A stretch of 41,736 bases of DNA from Clostridiales bacterium (lineage in GTDB: Bacteria > Bacillota > Clostridia > Oscillospirales > Acutalibacteraceae), in the NCBI GenBank assembly GCA_019419895.1, contig JAHZIE010000018.1:1-41736 (forward strand). Direction: 5' to 3'. Position numbers and translations under genes: made by a program. Shown here piece after piece: positions 17,822 to 25,317 of this stretch (positions are counted from its first letter, which is position 1; each line of letters begins with the position of its first letter). A model generated the notes under the pieces. The model worked only from the letters and a program-made list of their open reading frames with translations. It made no database searches and was not told the origin of the DNA.

Positions 17822-18415
17822 TTATCCTTCCGTTCCGCCGGAGACTTCCCTTTTTATTCTTCGGTATTCCCTGGTGATGAGTTCCCCGTTGAATGCCGGA
17901 TTTGCACCGCCGTCGAGCCTTAAAACAGAACAGTTCAGCTGGCTGAGCCACAGCTCATGCTGCCGGCTGCCGCAGGAGCCGGTTTCCAGATCGTATTTTG
18001 CGGCATCCTCTAAAAATAACTGATGCTCCTGATACATGTCTCCGCCGGGTAGAACGCGGCCGCCAAATTCCTGCAGTTCCCGTTTGTGGAGCCTTTCTGT
18101 ACGGATTTTGGAATCGGCTGTCAGATAAACCGCGAGAAGAAACATGGAATCAAAATATTCGTGAAAACTGTCCATGGAGCCCGACATGACAAATTCTCCG
18201 GCGGTCTGGGCCGCGGTCATAAGCCTGTGAATTTTTTCAGTCCGGGAATACATGACGGTATAGGGGATTTCTGTATCCTTCCGCCAGATGTATTCGTCAA
18301 TATCCAAAAAGGCAATTTGCAAAAGAGAAGCGGTCAGACGTCCAAGGGTTGTCTTTCCGGAACCGGCCGGACCCAATATTATCATCCCTTTTGGCGCATT
18401 GGATACCTTTGGCAT
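17822..18415 (-). CDS. P-loop kinase-like protein
   Basis: A 197-aa soluble protein with a Walker A GPAGSGKTT (residues 15-23), then LDIDEYIW, which resembles the substrate-binding aspartate region of shikimate/gluconate and adenylate kinase-like enzymes. A moderately conserved LID-like segment follows (KIRTERLHKRELQEFGGR). It is probably a small-molecule or nucleotide kinase, or an uncharacterised AAA_18-type NTPase. An AAGGGGG lies about 9 nt before the ATG. It starts downstream (minus strand) of a long folded intergenic segment and ends 110 nt before the promoter of the 614-aa gene, so it is likely its own unit. The substrate is unknown. Confidence 0.8.
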   Translation of the reverse strand: MPKVSNAPKGMIILGPAGSGKTTLGRLTASLLQIAFLDIDEYIWRKDTEIPYTVMYSRTEKIHRLMTAAQTAGEFVMSGSMDSFHEYFDSMFLLAVYLTADSKIRTERLHKRELQEFGGRVLPGGDMYQEHQLFLEDAAKYDLETGSCGSRQHELWLSQLNCSVLRLDGGANPAFNGELITREYRRIKREVSGGTEG

Positions 18416-18484
18416 ATCACGGCCCCCTTGTCAATTACGTCATATTGCCGAAATCAGGCAGAGAGGAATCTTCCTGCCCGTTTT

Positions 18485-18830
18485 CAAAAGAGGCTGTATA
18501 CAAAGCCTCCGGAATATTCCCGCCGGACCGTCCGGCGTTTTAAAATCCTGCAGCCTTAAGAAGGCGCGCTTTTTCACCTCTTACGGAAACTACCGGTGGT
18601 GCCACGTAAAAAAGTTTTCGCTTCAAGTACCGGGCGAAGCAAGCCGCTAAGAGCGTTTCCCGATGAAAGACAGGTGGTTGTTGAAATGGCGGTTCGCCCG
18701 TTTACGGGCTGCGGGGGCAAGTGGAGAGAACGAAATAAATTCAGTGCATCCTGTGATCTTGAGACGCTTGTCGGTAATAGGGCCCATTCCAGCCATCGGT
18801 TATGGCTGCCGCCGCCCTGAATATACCTTG
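18485..18830. ncRNA. Candidate structured RNA or leader (unassigned)
   Basis: An ORF-poor interval dense in hairpins. These are GAGGC/GCCTC (18490-18509), CGCCGGA-CCG-TCCGGCG (18521-18537, followed by TTTTAAAA on the plus strand), GCTTC/GAAGC (18620-18640), GCCCG-TTTA-CGGGC (18696-18709) and CAGCCAT-CGGTT-ATGGCTG (18790-18808). In addition CTCTTA-c-GGAAAC (18578-18590) pairs in the same order with TAAGAG-c-GTTTCC (18648-18660), which would form a pseudoknot. On the minus strand the segment would be the 5' leader of the P-loop kinase gene; on the plus strand it would be a free RNA. No known family recognised. Confidence 0.3.
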
Positions 18831-18860
18831 AAAAAGTGGGGAAGGAAGACGGGGGCGGTT

Positions 18861-18921
18861 TATAAAAAAACACTAATTTCAACTGCCTGAATTGGGAAAA
18901 GAACAGAGGAAATTAGTGTTT
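18861..18921 (-). terminator. Intrinsic terminator of the XRE regulator
   Basis: A perfect 13-bp stem, AAACACTAATTTC (18868-18880) / GAAATTAGTGTTT (18909-18921), with a 28-nt loop and T runs on both outer sides. It lies 49 nt after the regulator stop on the minus strand and could work in both directions. Confidence 0.75.
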
Positions 18922-18969
18922 CTTTTTTTGGATGAAAATGCTATAATTAAAAATCAGAGAGGAAGGGGC

Positions 18970-19686
18970 TTAGTGCTTGCCTGGCTTTTCTTCCTTGTCC
19001 GGCTCCATACGGGCTTCCGCCCGCTGGATCAGGTTAAAAAGCGACTGCTGGAAATAGGGATATTCCTGTTTGAGAGTTTCCGGCGTCATGGCGAGAATAT
19101 CGGCGTCCTCCAACCCCTCCATATCTCCCAAATGTTCTCCGTGGGCAAGGCTGTCGGCATTTGCCTCGGCGATGCTCATGGCGGCGGCGGCCCAGCCGTG
19201 AGAAAGGCGGGCGGGAACCCGGAAAATTCCCTGGGGGTTTTTCGGATTGGCGCTGTAAAGAAGCCGGAAGATCTGATAGACGCATACCATGAAATAGGCC
19301 GACAGTTCAGAAATCAAGTGTTTGTTTTTGCTTTTTTGAAGCAAATCATAAATAACATTCAAACTGTTGGCGATCAGCTTTTTATTCAGTGTCACCATCA
19401 CATTGCCCCGGAAGATTTTATCGCTTTCCTTGGTGTCGGCGTCCGGGATGTCCTCCACGGTCAGCATAGCGCCGGTGCGATCTGGGGTCCGGCCCAGAAG
19501 GTAATCGCACGACACTTCATAATAATTGGCGATACGAACCACAAAATCAAGACCACATTCGCGGACGCCCTTCTCATAATGGGACAAAAGGGCCTGGGAG
19601 ACTTCCAGATCCTGCGCCACCTTTTTCTGGCTCAGGCCGCGTTCCTTCCGAAGGAGGGTAATGATTCTTGGAAAAAATTCATTCAT
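18970..19686 (-). CDS. XRE-family transcriptional regulator
   Basis: A 238-aa protein with an N-terminal Cro/C1-type helix-turn-helix (about 8-62: LRKERGLSQKKVAQDLEVSQ, then LSHYEKG, ending CDYLLGRT). The remaining 170 or so residues are helical, without a recognised ligand domain. The start ATG 19686 follows GGAGG at 8-nt spacing; a longer start at 19704 lacks this spacing. It has its own consensus-like promoter and faces the histidine phosphatase gene divergently. Similar stand-alone regulators are common in clostridial genomes; targets cannot be predicted beyond possible self-control of the divergent region. Confidence 0.88.
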   Translation of the reverse strand: MNEFFPRIITLLRKERGLSQKKVAQDLEVSQALLSHYEKGVRECGLDFVVRIANYYEVSCDYLLGRTPDRTGAMLTVEDIPDADTKESDKIFRGNVMVTLNKKLIANSLNVIYDLLQKSKNKHLISELSAYFMVCVYQIFRLLYSANPKNPQGIFRVPARLSHGWAAAAMSIAEANADSLAHGEHLGDMEGLEDADILAMTPETLKQEYPYFQQSLFNLIQRAEARMEPDKEEKPGKH

Positions 19687-19734
19687 TTGTGAAACCTCCA
19701 ACATGATTCACTAAGGAAGATTTACAATAAGTAA

Positions 19735-19763
19735 AGTATATAATAAGATAAACCTTTTGTAAA
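19735..19763 (-). promoter_or_regulatory. Promoter of the XRE regulator
   Basis: Minus strand: TTTACA (19763-19758), 17-nt spacer, TATACT (19740-19735). Confidence 0.65.
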
Positions 19764-19879
19764 GACTTTATTTTGACAAAAAATCAAGGAAATTCGACAA
19801 ATAACGGGAACGGCTTGCAAGCGGCTGTTTTCGTGTATCCCTGCAGGCGGGATGACGAAAGAAAAGGGATGAAAATTAT

Positions 19880-20593
19880 ATGAAAACCTATCAGATACAT
19901 TTGATCCGGCACGGCCTGACCGATGGAAATCTCAAAGGCAGATATATTGGCAGTACGGACTGTCCTTTGGCATCTCAGGGGATTGCTGAACTGAAAAAAA
20001 TAGCCGGGACATACGAGTATCCCAGGGCCGAAATGTATTATTCCAGCCCATTGCTCCGCTGTATCCAGACTATGAATATCCTCTATCCCGGGGAGGATTT
20101 TTACGAGGTGCCCGGGCTTCGGGAGGTTGATTTCGGCCAGTGGGAGGGCAAGACGGCGCGGGAGCTTTCCGGCGATAAGGTATTTCAGGAATGGCTCCAA
20201 GCCGGTGGTCAGGCCGCCCCTCCAGGAGGAGAAAGCAATGGGGAATTTGCATCCCGGGTCTGCGCTTCCTTTGAAAATATTGTGGAAAATATGATGAAAA
20301 CGGGAATCCGTTCCTCTGTCATTGTTTCCCACGGCGGAGTTATCATGACGCTGCTGACCGCCTACGGGCTGCCCAGGGCAAATTTTTACGATTGGCTGGT
20401 GGGAAATGGCAGGGGATATTCCCTGCGGATTACGCCCAGCTTGTGGATGTCCGGCAAGGTGGCGGAGGTCTACGAAACCATACCTCCAAAGGCGGAGCCC
20501 GTCATTGACGGAGATCAGAAAATGATTATAGAATTGGGGCGGGAGGCCGCCGATCGCGCTTATCGGAAGGATGAAAAGGGAAAAAATAATTAA
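19880..20593 (+). CDS. Histidine phosphatase family protein (phosphoglycerate mutase-like)
   Basis: A 237-aa branch-1 histidine phosphatase. The phosphohistidine motif is LIRHGLTDGN at residues 8-17, the second arginine region is SSPLLRCIQT, the acid REVDFGQWEG, and the second catalytic histidine lies in VSHGGV. The family includes phosphoglycerate mutases, CobC and broad phosphatases. The divergence of the core and the C-terminal extension argue against a housekeeping mutase. The start follows AAAAGGG at 10-nt spacing. It ends 51 nt before leuB and may share a transcript with it. Confidence 0.9.
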   Translation: MKTYQIHLIRHGLTDGNLKGRYIGSTDCPLASQGIAELKKIAGTYEYPRAEMYYSSPLLRCIQTMNILYPGEDFYEVPGLREVDFGQWEGKTARELSGDKVFQEWLQAGGQAAPPGGESNGEFASRVCASFENIVENMMKTGIRSSVIVSHGGVIMTLLTAYGLPRANFYDWLVGNGRGYSLRITPSLWMSGKVAEVYETIPPKAEPVIDGDQKMIIELGREAADRAYRKDEKGKNN

Positions 20594-20644
20594 TTGTATA
20601 CTATATGTATATATTTAAAATTTTATTACAAAAGGATGATAAAA

Positions 20645-21724
20645 ATGCAAACCTATCGTTTGGCCCTTTTGAAGGGAGACGGCATTGGGCCGGAAATTGT
20701 AAACGAAGCGGTCAAGGTCCTGGACGTTGTCGCGAAAAAATACGGCTTTCAGGTAGAATATAAGGACGCCCTGCTGGGCGGCTGCGCCATTGACGCGACA
20801 GGGAAGCCCCTGCCGGAGGAAACTGTGGAAATCTGCAAAGCGGCTGACGCCACCCTTCTGGGCGCGGTCGGCGGTTTTAAATGGGATACCCTTCCGGGCA
20901 ATCTCCGTCCGGAAGCCGGTCTTTTGGGCATCCGCGGCGCTCTGGGGCTGTTTGCCAATCTGCGTCCCGCCCGTATTTTTGAACCCCTGCGGGACGCGTC
21001 CCCCCTGCGCGGCGATATCATCGGGGGCGCGCTGGACGTGATGGTGGTTCGTGAGCTCACCGGCGGCATTTATTTCGGCGAAAGGGGCAGGATGGAGAAA
21101 AACGGTGTTCCCGCCGCTTTTGATACAGAGATGTATACCGTCCCGGAGATTGAGCGTATCGCCCGGGTCGCCTTCCAAATGGCCCAGAAGCGCAGAAAGA
21201 AGCTCTGTTCGGTGGATAAGGCGAATGTGCTGGAATCCTCCCGCCTGTGGAGAGAGACTGTTATCCGCGTCGCGGAGGAATATCCGGACGTAGAGCTTTC
21301 CCACATGTATGTAGATAACTGCGCCATGCAGCTGGTGCGAAATCCCGGCCAGTTTGATGTTATTGTGACATCCAATATTTTTGGCGATATCCTGTCGGAT
21401 GAGGCGTCCATGATCAGCGGTTCCATCGGTATGTTGGCCTCTGCCAGCCTGGGGGAGGGCAAAGGGGGATTGTATGAGCCTATCCATGGTTCAGCCCCCG
21501 ACATCGCGGGCAAGGGAATTGCCAATCCTTTGGCGACCATTCTTTCCGTCGCCATGCTTCTGAAATATTCCTTTGATCAGGACAAGGCGGCGGACGACAT
21601 TGAAAAGGCGGTCAACCGTGTGCTTCTCAAGGCGCGCACGGCTGATATCTACGCGGAGGGATTACAGAAGGTCGGATGCGTTGAAATGGGCGACTTAGTT
21701 TGCCGGGAAATTGAGGCCCTCTGA
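20645..21724 (+). CDS. leuB: 3-isopropylmalate dehydrogenase LeuB
   Basis: A 359-aa NAD-dependent decarboxylating dehydrogenase of leucine synthesis. The beta-decarboxylating dehydrogenase signature is visible: GDGIGPEIV at the N terminus, RELTGGIYFGERGR, the metal-binding aspartates in NIFGDILSDEASM, and EPIHGSAPDIAGKG. The length matches LeuB. The start ATG 20645 follows AAAGGATG; the 51 nt upstream are very AT-rich. No leuA, leuC or leuD is nearby, so the pathway genes are split, unlike the usual leuABCD operon. Tartrate or homoisocitrate dehydrogenase is a less likely alternative. Confidence 0.95.
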   Translation: MQTYRLALLKGDGIGPEIVNEAVKVLDVVAKKYGFQVEYKDALLGGCAIDATGKPLPEETVEICKAADATLLGAVGGFKWDTLPGNLRPEAGLLGIRGALGLFANLRPARIFEPLRDASPLRGDIIGGALDVMVVRELTGGIYFGERGRMEKNGVPAAFDTEMYTVPEIERIARVAFQMAQKRRKKLCSVDKANVLESSRLWRETVIRVAEEYPDVELSHMYVDNCAMQLVRNPGQFDVIVTSNIFGDILSDEASMISGSIGMLASASLGEGKGGLYEPIHGSAPDIAGKGIANPLATILSVAMLLKYSFDQDKAADDIEKAVNRVLLKARTADIYAEGLQKVGCVEMGDLVCREIEAL

Positions 21725-21762
21725 GCATTTTAAATTCCGATAAAAAATAAGAGGTGAGTCAT

Positions 21763-22773
21763 TTGGGGATAAACCAAAGAATAAAGCGTGAGGCCAAGTA
21801 CCGACTGTCTGGCCGATGGCCGGGGGCGTTGGCTGCGACGGGAATTTTTCTTGCTTTCCTGTTTTTATCCGCCCTATTCCGGGAGATTCTTTTGCAAATA
21901 TTTTATGGCTTTTCCCTGTTGGACTTGTCTCAGAACTTAGAGGCTGCGGCTGGTCTGCTGAAAAATCCTTATTATTGGATTTCCACTGGATTGAGCTGGC
22001 TTTTGTCCTTTTTTCTGGTTTCCCCGGCATTCCTGGGACTGATCCGTTATTTTTTCCTGTCCGCCCAGTTTGACAAAGGGGTGGACAGGGAAGAGGATTA
22101 TCCCAGCGTAGCGGAGGTATTTTATTATTTTTCTTCAGGAAAACGCTTTGGCAGCTGGCTGTTTTATCAGGTGCGTCTGCTCCTCCGCTCCATTTTATGG
22201 GGATTGATTTCCTTTTTGCCTGGTCTGGTGATTTTTTTCTGGGGATACATGGGGATAGATTTTCATGGATTGACTGCCTTGGAAAACGCCGATTACTGGG
22301 ACGCCTTCGGGCAGGCGTTTCAGTCTGGAATTCTTGTGCTGGTGGGAGAGATTCTCCTGCTTTGTGGGTTTGTCCTTTATATTCCTATGATGCTCCGTTA
22401 CTTTTTAGCACCCTTTCTTTTGATACAGGAAAAACTTCCGGCAGAGGAATGCTTCCGGCTTTCCGTCAGGATGATGAAGAATTATAGGGGAAAAATCTTT
22501 TCCCTGCTGTTTAGTTTTTTTGGATGGGCGCTTCTTTGCGTTTTTGCCTTTCCCGTGCTCTATGTCCTCCCTTACGCCGCTGTTTCTGCCTGCGTAGGGG
22601 CGAAATGGCTTTTGCGGCAGGAAGAACAAATGGCTCAACAGCCGCCTGCCCCGCCTGTATCCTTTCAGTATCCGTCAGCGCCTGAGTCCCGTGTCTCCGA
22701 AAGAAACTGGCAGGCGTCGGAGCGCCCCGCGGCGGAAAATTCCGGGAAGGAAGGCGGGGACCCCCCGGTGTAA
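21763..22773 (+). CDS. DUF975 family integral membrane protein
   Basis: A 336-aa protein. The N-terminal INQRIKREAKYRLSGRW is typical of DUF975. It has about five hydrophobic segments (about 25-45, 70-95, 140-162, 185-215, 245-280) and an LIQEKLPAEECFRLSVRMM cytoplasmic stretch. The last 50 residues are Pro/Ser/Glu-rich and likely disordered. TTG 21763 is chosen because GAGGTG lies 6 nt upstream; GTG 21754 is the alternative. It follows leuB after 38 nt and ends at a strong terminator. The family has no assigned function. Confidence 0.85.
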   Translation: MGINQRIKREAKYRLSGRWPGALAATGIFLAFLFLSALFREILLQIFYGFSLLDLSQNLEAAAGLLKNPYYWISTGLSWLLSFFLVSPAFLGLIRYFFLSAQFDKGVDREEDYPSVAEVFYYFSSGKRFGSWLFYQVRLLLRSILWGLISFLPGLVIFFWGYMGIDFHGLTALENADYWDAFGQAFQSGILVLVGEILLLCGFVLYIPMMLRYFLAPFLLIQEKLPAEECFRLSVRMMKNYRGKIFSLLFSFFGWALLCVFAFPVLYVLPYAAVSACVGAKWLLRQEEQMAQQPPAPPVSFQYPSAPESRVSERNWQASERPAAENSGKEGGDPPV

Positions 22774-22883
22774 AAAGGGGGTTCGGCGGAAAAACAAAAA
22801 AACGGGACAGCGGCGCTGTCTTACGGCTTTATGAAAAATAAGTAAAGAAAAGAGGCCGCGGCCTTTCGTGGAAGAAATGAGGG

Positions 22884-22919
22884 AAAGGACGTTACCCCCA
22901 CGGGTAACGTCCTTTTTTC
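22884..22919 (+). terminator. Intrinsic terminator after the DUF975 gene
   Basis: A 14-bp stem, AAAGGACGTTACCC / GGGTAACGTCCTTT, loop CCAC, with T tail. It separates the leuB-DUF975 unit from the Rnf block. Confidence 0.93.
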
Positions 22920-23082
22920 TGTAAGGTGCTCTGCAATTGAAATATCCTTAACAAGATGTTATGAAACAGGCGGACTGCTGTAGGAAATAAGGAAAACAAT
23001 GAAAAAGCTGAGAGGTATTTTGATTCCCTTTTTTTCTGTTTTATTGTATAATAAAGCCATCTTTAAAAAAGTAGGGAAGTCA

Positions 23083-24141
23083 ATGAAACAATGCTTTGGA
23101 AAACGCCGGCGGCTGTGCTCTTGCCTTTTGGTGCTCGCCTGTCTCTGCCTTCTGCCCTCCTGTATGGAGAACAGCCCAGGGGTGAGTGAATCCACTGGCT
23201 TTGTCATGGGAAGCCTTTGGAGTCAGAAGCTGATAGGCGGTGAAGAAGGCCGGCGGGAGGAAGTCCAGCAGAAGGTGGCCGAAAGTCTCTCTCAGCTGGA
23301 AAAAAAGATATCCTGGCGTGTCTCAGATTCAGAAATTGACTTATTGAACCAGAAAGCCGGGATTGACTCGGTTGAGCTTTCGGAAGATACCTATTCCCTG
23401 TTGAAGCTCTCCCTTCAGATCGCGGAGGATAGCGGCTCCGCTTATCAGCCCCTCATCCTTCCATTGTCAAGGCTGTGGAATTTTGACAGGGAGGAATTCA
23501 TCCTGCCCGGGGCAGAGGAACTGGAGGCGGGGAAAAAAATTGTGGCGGAAAGCGTTCTTATTTTGGATGATAACAAAAAAAGGGCGGCCCTAACGCCCTC
23601 CGGCGGCGGGGTGGAGCTGGGAGCGCTGGGAAAAGGCGCGGCCTGTGATTTGGCTCTTTCCGTGATGGAAGAAAGCGGGCTGTCCGGAGGTATGATTTCG
23701 GTTGGAGGAAGCATTGGCGTCTTTGGGAAAAATGACAGAGGAGATACCGGATGGAAAATTGGCGTGAGGGATCCCTATGGCAGCCAATCGGACGTCCTCG
23801 GTGTGATCACGTTGAAAGACCAGTTTGTCTCCACCTCAGGCACTTATGAAAAGGCAAGGAAAGTGGATGGCAGGGAATACCATCATATTTTAGATCCGGC
23901 TACCGGCTGGCCGGCGGAAACAGAGCTTGTCTCCGTGACAGTGGTCTGCGGCGGCGGGGCGGAAAGCGACGGCCTGGCAACGGCCTGTGTCATCCTGGGG
24001 CAGGAAAAGGGGGAGGCTCTCCTGCGCGGCTATGGGGCGGAAGGAATTTTTATCCATAAAAACAAGGATATCTATGTGACCGAGGGACTCAGGGAGAATT
24101 TTGTCCTGCAAAACAACCATTACCGGTTGGTAAATCCATAA
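23083..24141 (+). CDS. apbE: FAD:protein FMN transferase ApbE (lipoprotein)
   Basis: A 352-aa protein with a lipoprotein signal ending in the lipobox LLPSC, so it is anchored on the outer face of the membrane. ApbE motifs follow: TGFVMGSLWS, LNQKAG, GALGKGAACDLAL, SVGGSIGVFG and DPATGWPAE, plus the metal and FAD-binding SDGLATACVILG. It transfers FMN from FAD to a threonine in [ST]GAT-type motifs. Its targets are probably RnfD and RnfG, encoded a few kb downstream on the same strand. The start ATG 23083 follows AGGGAAG; upstream in-frame codons would extend the signal peptide abnormally. Confidence 0.95.
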   Translation: MKQCFGKRRRLCSCLLVLACLCLLPSCMENSPGVSESTGFVMGSLWSQKLIGGEEGRREEVQQKVAESLSQLEKKISWRVSDSEIDLLNQKAGIDSVELSEDTYSLLKLSLQIAEDSGSAYQPLILPLSRLWNFDREEFILPGAEELEAGKKIVAESVLILDDNKKRAALTPSGGGVELGALGKGAACDLALSVMEESGLSGGMISVGGSIGVFGKNDRGDTGWKIGVRDPYGSQSDVLGVITLKDQFVSTSGTYEKARKVDGREYHHILDPATGWPAETELVSVTVVCGGGAESDGLATACVILGQEKGEALLRGYGAEGIFIHKNKDIYVTEGLRENFVLQNNHYRLVNP

Positions 24142-24178
24142 TCCGCAATGGAGAGAGCAAAGAAAAGGGAAAAGAAGA

Positions 24179-24577
24179 ATGGAAAATGAAAACAGGAAAA
24201 AATCAAAAAAGCTGTTTTCCTTCCGGGATCTGATTTTAGCCCTTACCGTCCTGGCGGCAGCCGCGCTTTTGTATTTTCTGTTTCCCCGCGGCGAGGGAAA
24301 CATCGCGGTGATTGAACAGGATGGGAGGGAGCTTTACCGCGTCGTCCTTTCAGAACTGTCCCAGCCGGTTTCCTTTGAGATTCCGGGGGAGTATCCAGCC
24401 GTTATTGTGGCGGAAAAGGATGGGATCTTTTTTTCATCCGCTGCCTGCCCGGACAAGGACTGTCTCCGGATGGGAAAAGTGAGCCGGCGAGGGGAAGCGG
24501 CCGTATGCCTTCCCGCCCGCCTTGTTGTCAGGATAGAAGGAGAGAGGGAGGAAGGGCTGGACGGTATGACCGGATAG
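24179..24577 (+). CDS. NusG domain II-containing membrane-anchored protein
   Basis: A 132-aa protein. A charged N terminus is followed by one TM (about 19-36), then an extracytoplasmic domain with the NusG_II (PF07009) pattern, ending ACPDKDCLRMGKVSRRGE and CLPARLVVRI. Its Cys pair (CPDKDC) is typical of the family. The name reflects fold similarity only; there is no NusG transcription domain. Genes of this type often sit between apbE and Gx-transporter/rnf genes in Clostridia, so an Rnf-related role is inferred but not shown. It starts 37 nt after apbE and ends 12 nt before the next gene. Confidence 0.88.
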   Translation: MENENRKKSKKLFSFRDLILALTVLAAAALLYFLFPRGEGNIAVIEQDGRELYRVVLSELSQPVSFEIPGEYPAVIVAEKDGIFFSSAACPDKDCLRMGKVSRRGEAAVCLPARLVVRIEGEREEGLDGMTG

Positions 24578-24589
24578 GGGGAAGGTCTG

Positions 24590-25147
24590 ATGAACGGAAA
24601 GGGAAGCGGAAAGGAAAGGGGAACAAGGATGGTGCCGGGAAGGACCGGGAGGCTGGCGATGACCTCAATGATGGGGGCCCTTGCGCTGACGCTTTCCGCG
24701 GCGGAGAGCCTGCTGCCGCCCATTCCATTCCTTCCCCCCGGGGCAAAACCGGGGCTTTCCAATCTGGCGACCATGTACGCCGCCTCTTCGGCGGGATTGT
24801 TTCCCGCCCTGGCGATTGCCCTTCTCAAGGGGATTTTTGCGGGGATTCTCAGGGGAAGCACCGCGTTTCTGATGTCCACGGCCGGAGGAATTGCCAGCAC
24901 CCTTGTCATGTGGCTGATGACCAGACGGAAGGGAAAGCCGTTTGGATGGATCGGCGTCGGAGTTGGAGGCGCCCTGTTTCATAATCTGGCGCAGCTTGGA
25001 GTGGCAGCCGCGCTCACCACTCCGGCCGTTGTCTTTTACCTCCCGGCGCTCCTTCTTTTTGGATTGGCCGCGGGAACGCTGACCGGCGTACTGCTCAGGC
25101 TGTCTATGCCGGTTTTGGAGCGGCTGGAAGGTAAATTACAAAATTAA
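24590..25147 (+). CDS. Gx transporter family / Hpre_diP_synt_I membrane protein
   Basis: A 185-aa integral membrane protein with about five TM segments and the characteristic PPGAKPGLSNLATMYA motif near residues 50-65. It belongs to PF07456, annotated either as heptaprenyl diphosphate synthase component I or as Gx transporter. The fold is that of an ECF-type S component, so a small-molecule uptake role is more plausible than catalysis. It is translated from an ATG preceded by GGGGAAGG, directly after the NusG_II gene. With apbE it forms a three-gene unit upstream of rnfC. Confidence 0.85.
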   Translation: MNGKGSGKERGTRMVPGRTGRLAMTSMMGALALTLSAAESLLPPIPFLPPGAKPGLSNLATMYAASSAGLFPALAIALLKGIFAGILRGSTAFLMSTAGGIASTLVMWLMTRRKGKPFGWIGVGVGGALFHNLAQLGVAAALTTPAVVFYLPALLLFGLAAGTLTGVLLRLSMPVLERLEGKLQN

Positions 25148-25160
25148 TTTCTCCAGCTTA

Positions 25161-25189
25161 TTGTTTCGCTGGGAAAAACATGGTATATT
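25161..25189 (+). promoter_or_regulatory. Candidate promoter of rnfCDGEAB
   Basis: TTGTTT (25161-25166), 17-nt spacer, TATATT (25184-25189), just after the Gx gene. It would give the rnf genes a start independent of apbE. Confidence 0.5.
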
Positions 25190-25200
25190 TTAATATATAG

Positions 25201-25233
25201 AATGGATGCCCGAATACAGCGCGTCCATTTTTC
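25201..25233 (+). terminator. Hairpin with T tail in the rnfC leader
   Basis: Stem AATGGA (25201-25206) / TCCATT (25224-25229), with weaker inner pairing and TTTT after it. It may end the apbE-NusG_II-Gx transcript, or act as a 5' hairpin or attenuator of transcripts from the promoter 12 nt upstream. Confidence 0.45.
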
Positions 25234-25317
25234 TATTATTGGGCCGCGTCTCCGGAAAGGTTGGCAAGGCTGCCTCCGGCGACGGCGTTGGGCTGCTGTG
25301 AAAGGAAGGATGTTAGT

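Noticed and set aside
18591..18608. T-box-like GGTGGTGCCACG / TGGCACC
   Set aside because: The motif is close to self-complementary, no stem I features (AG bulge, specifier loop) can be found, and the nearest gene is not an aminoacyl-tRNA synthetase or amino-acid gene.
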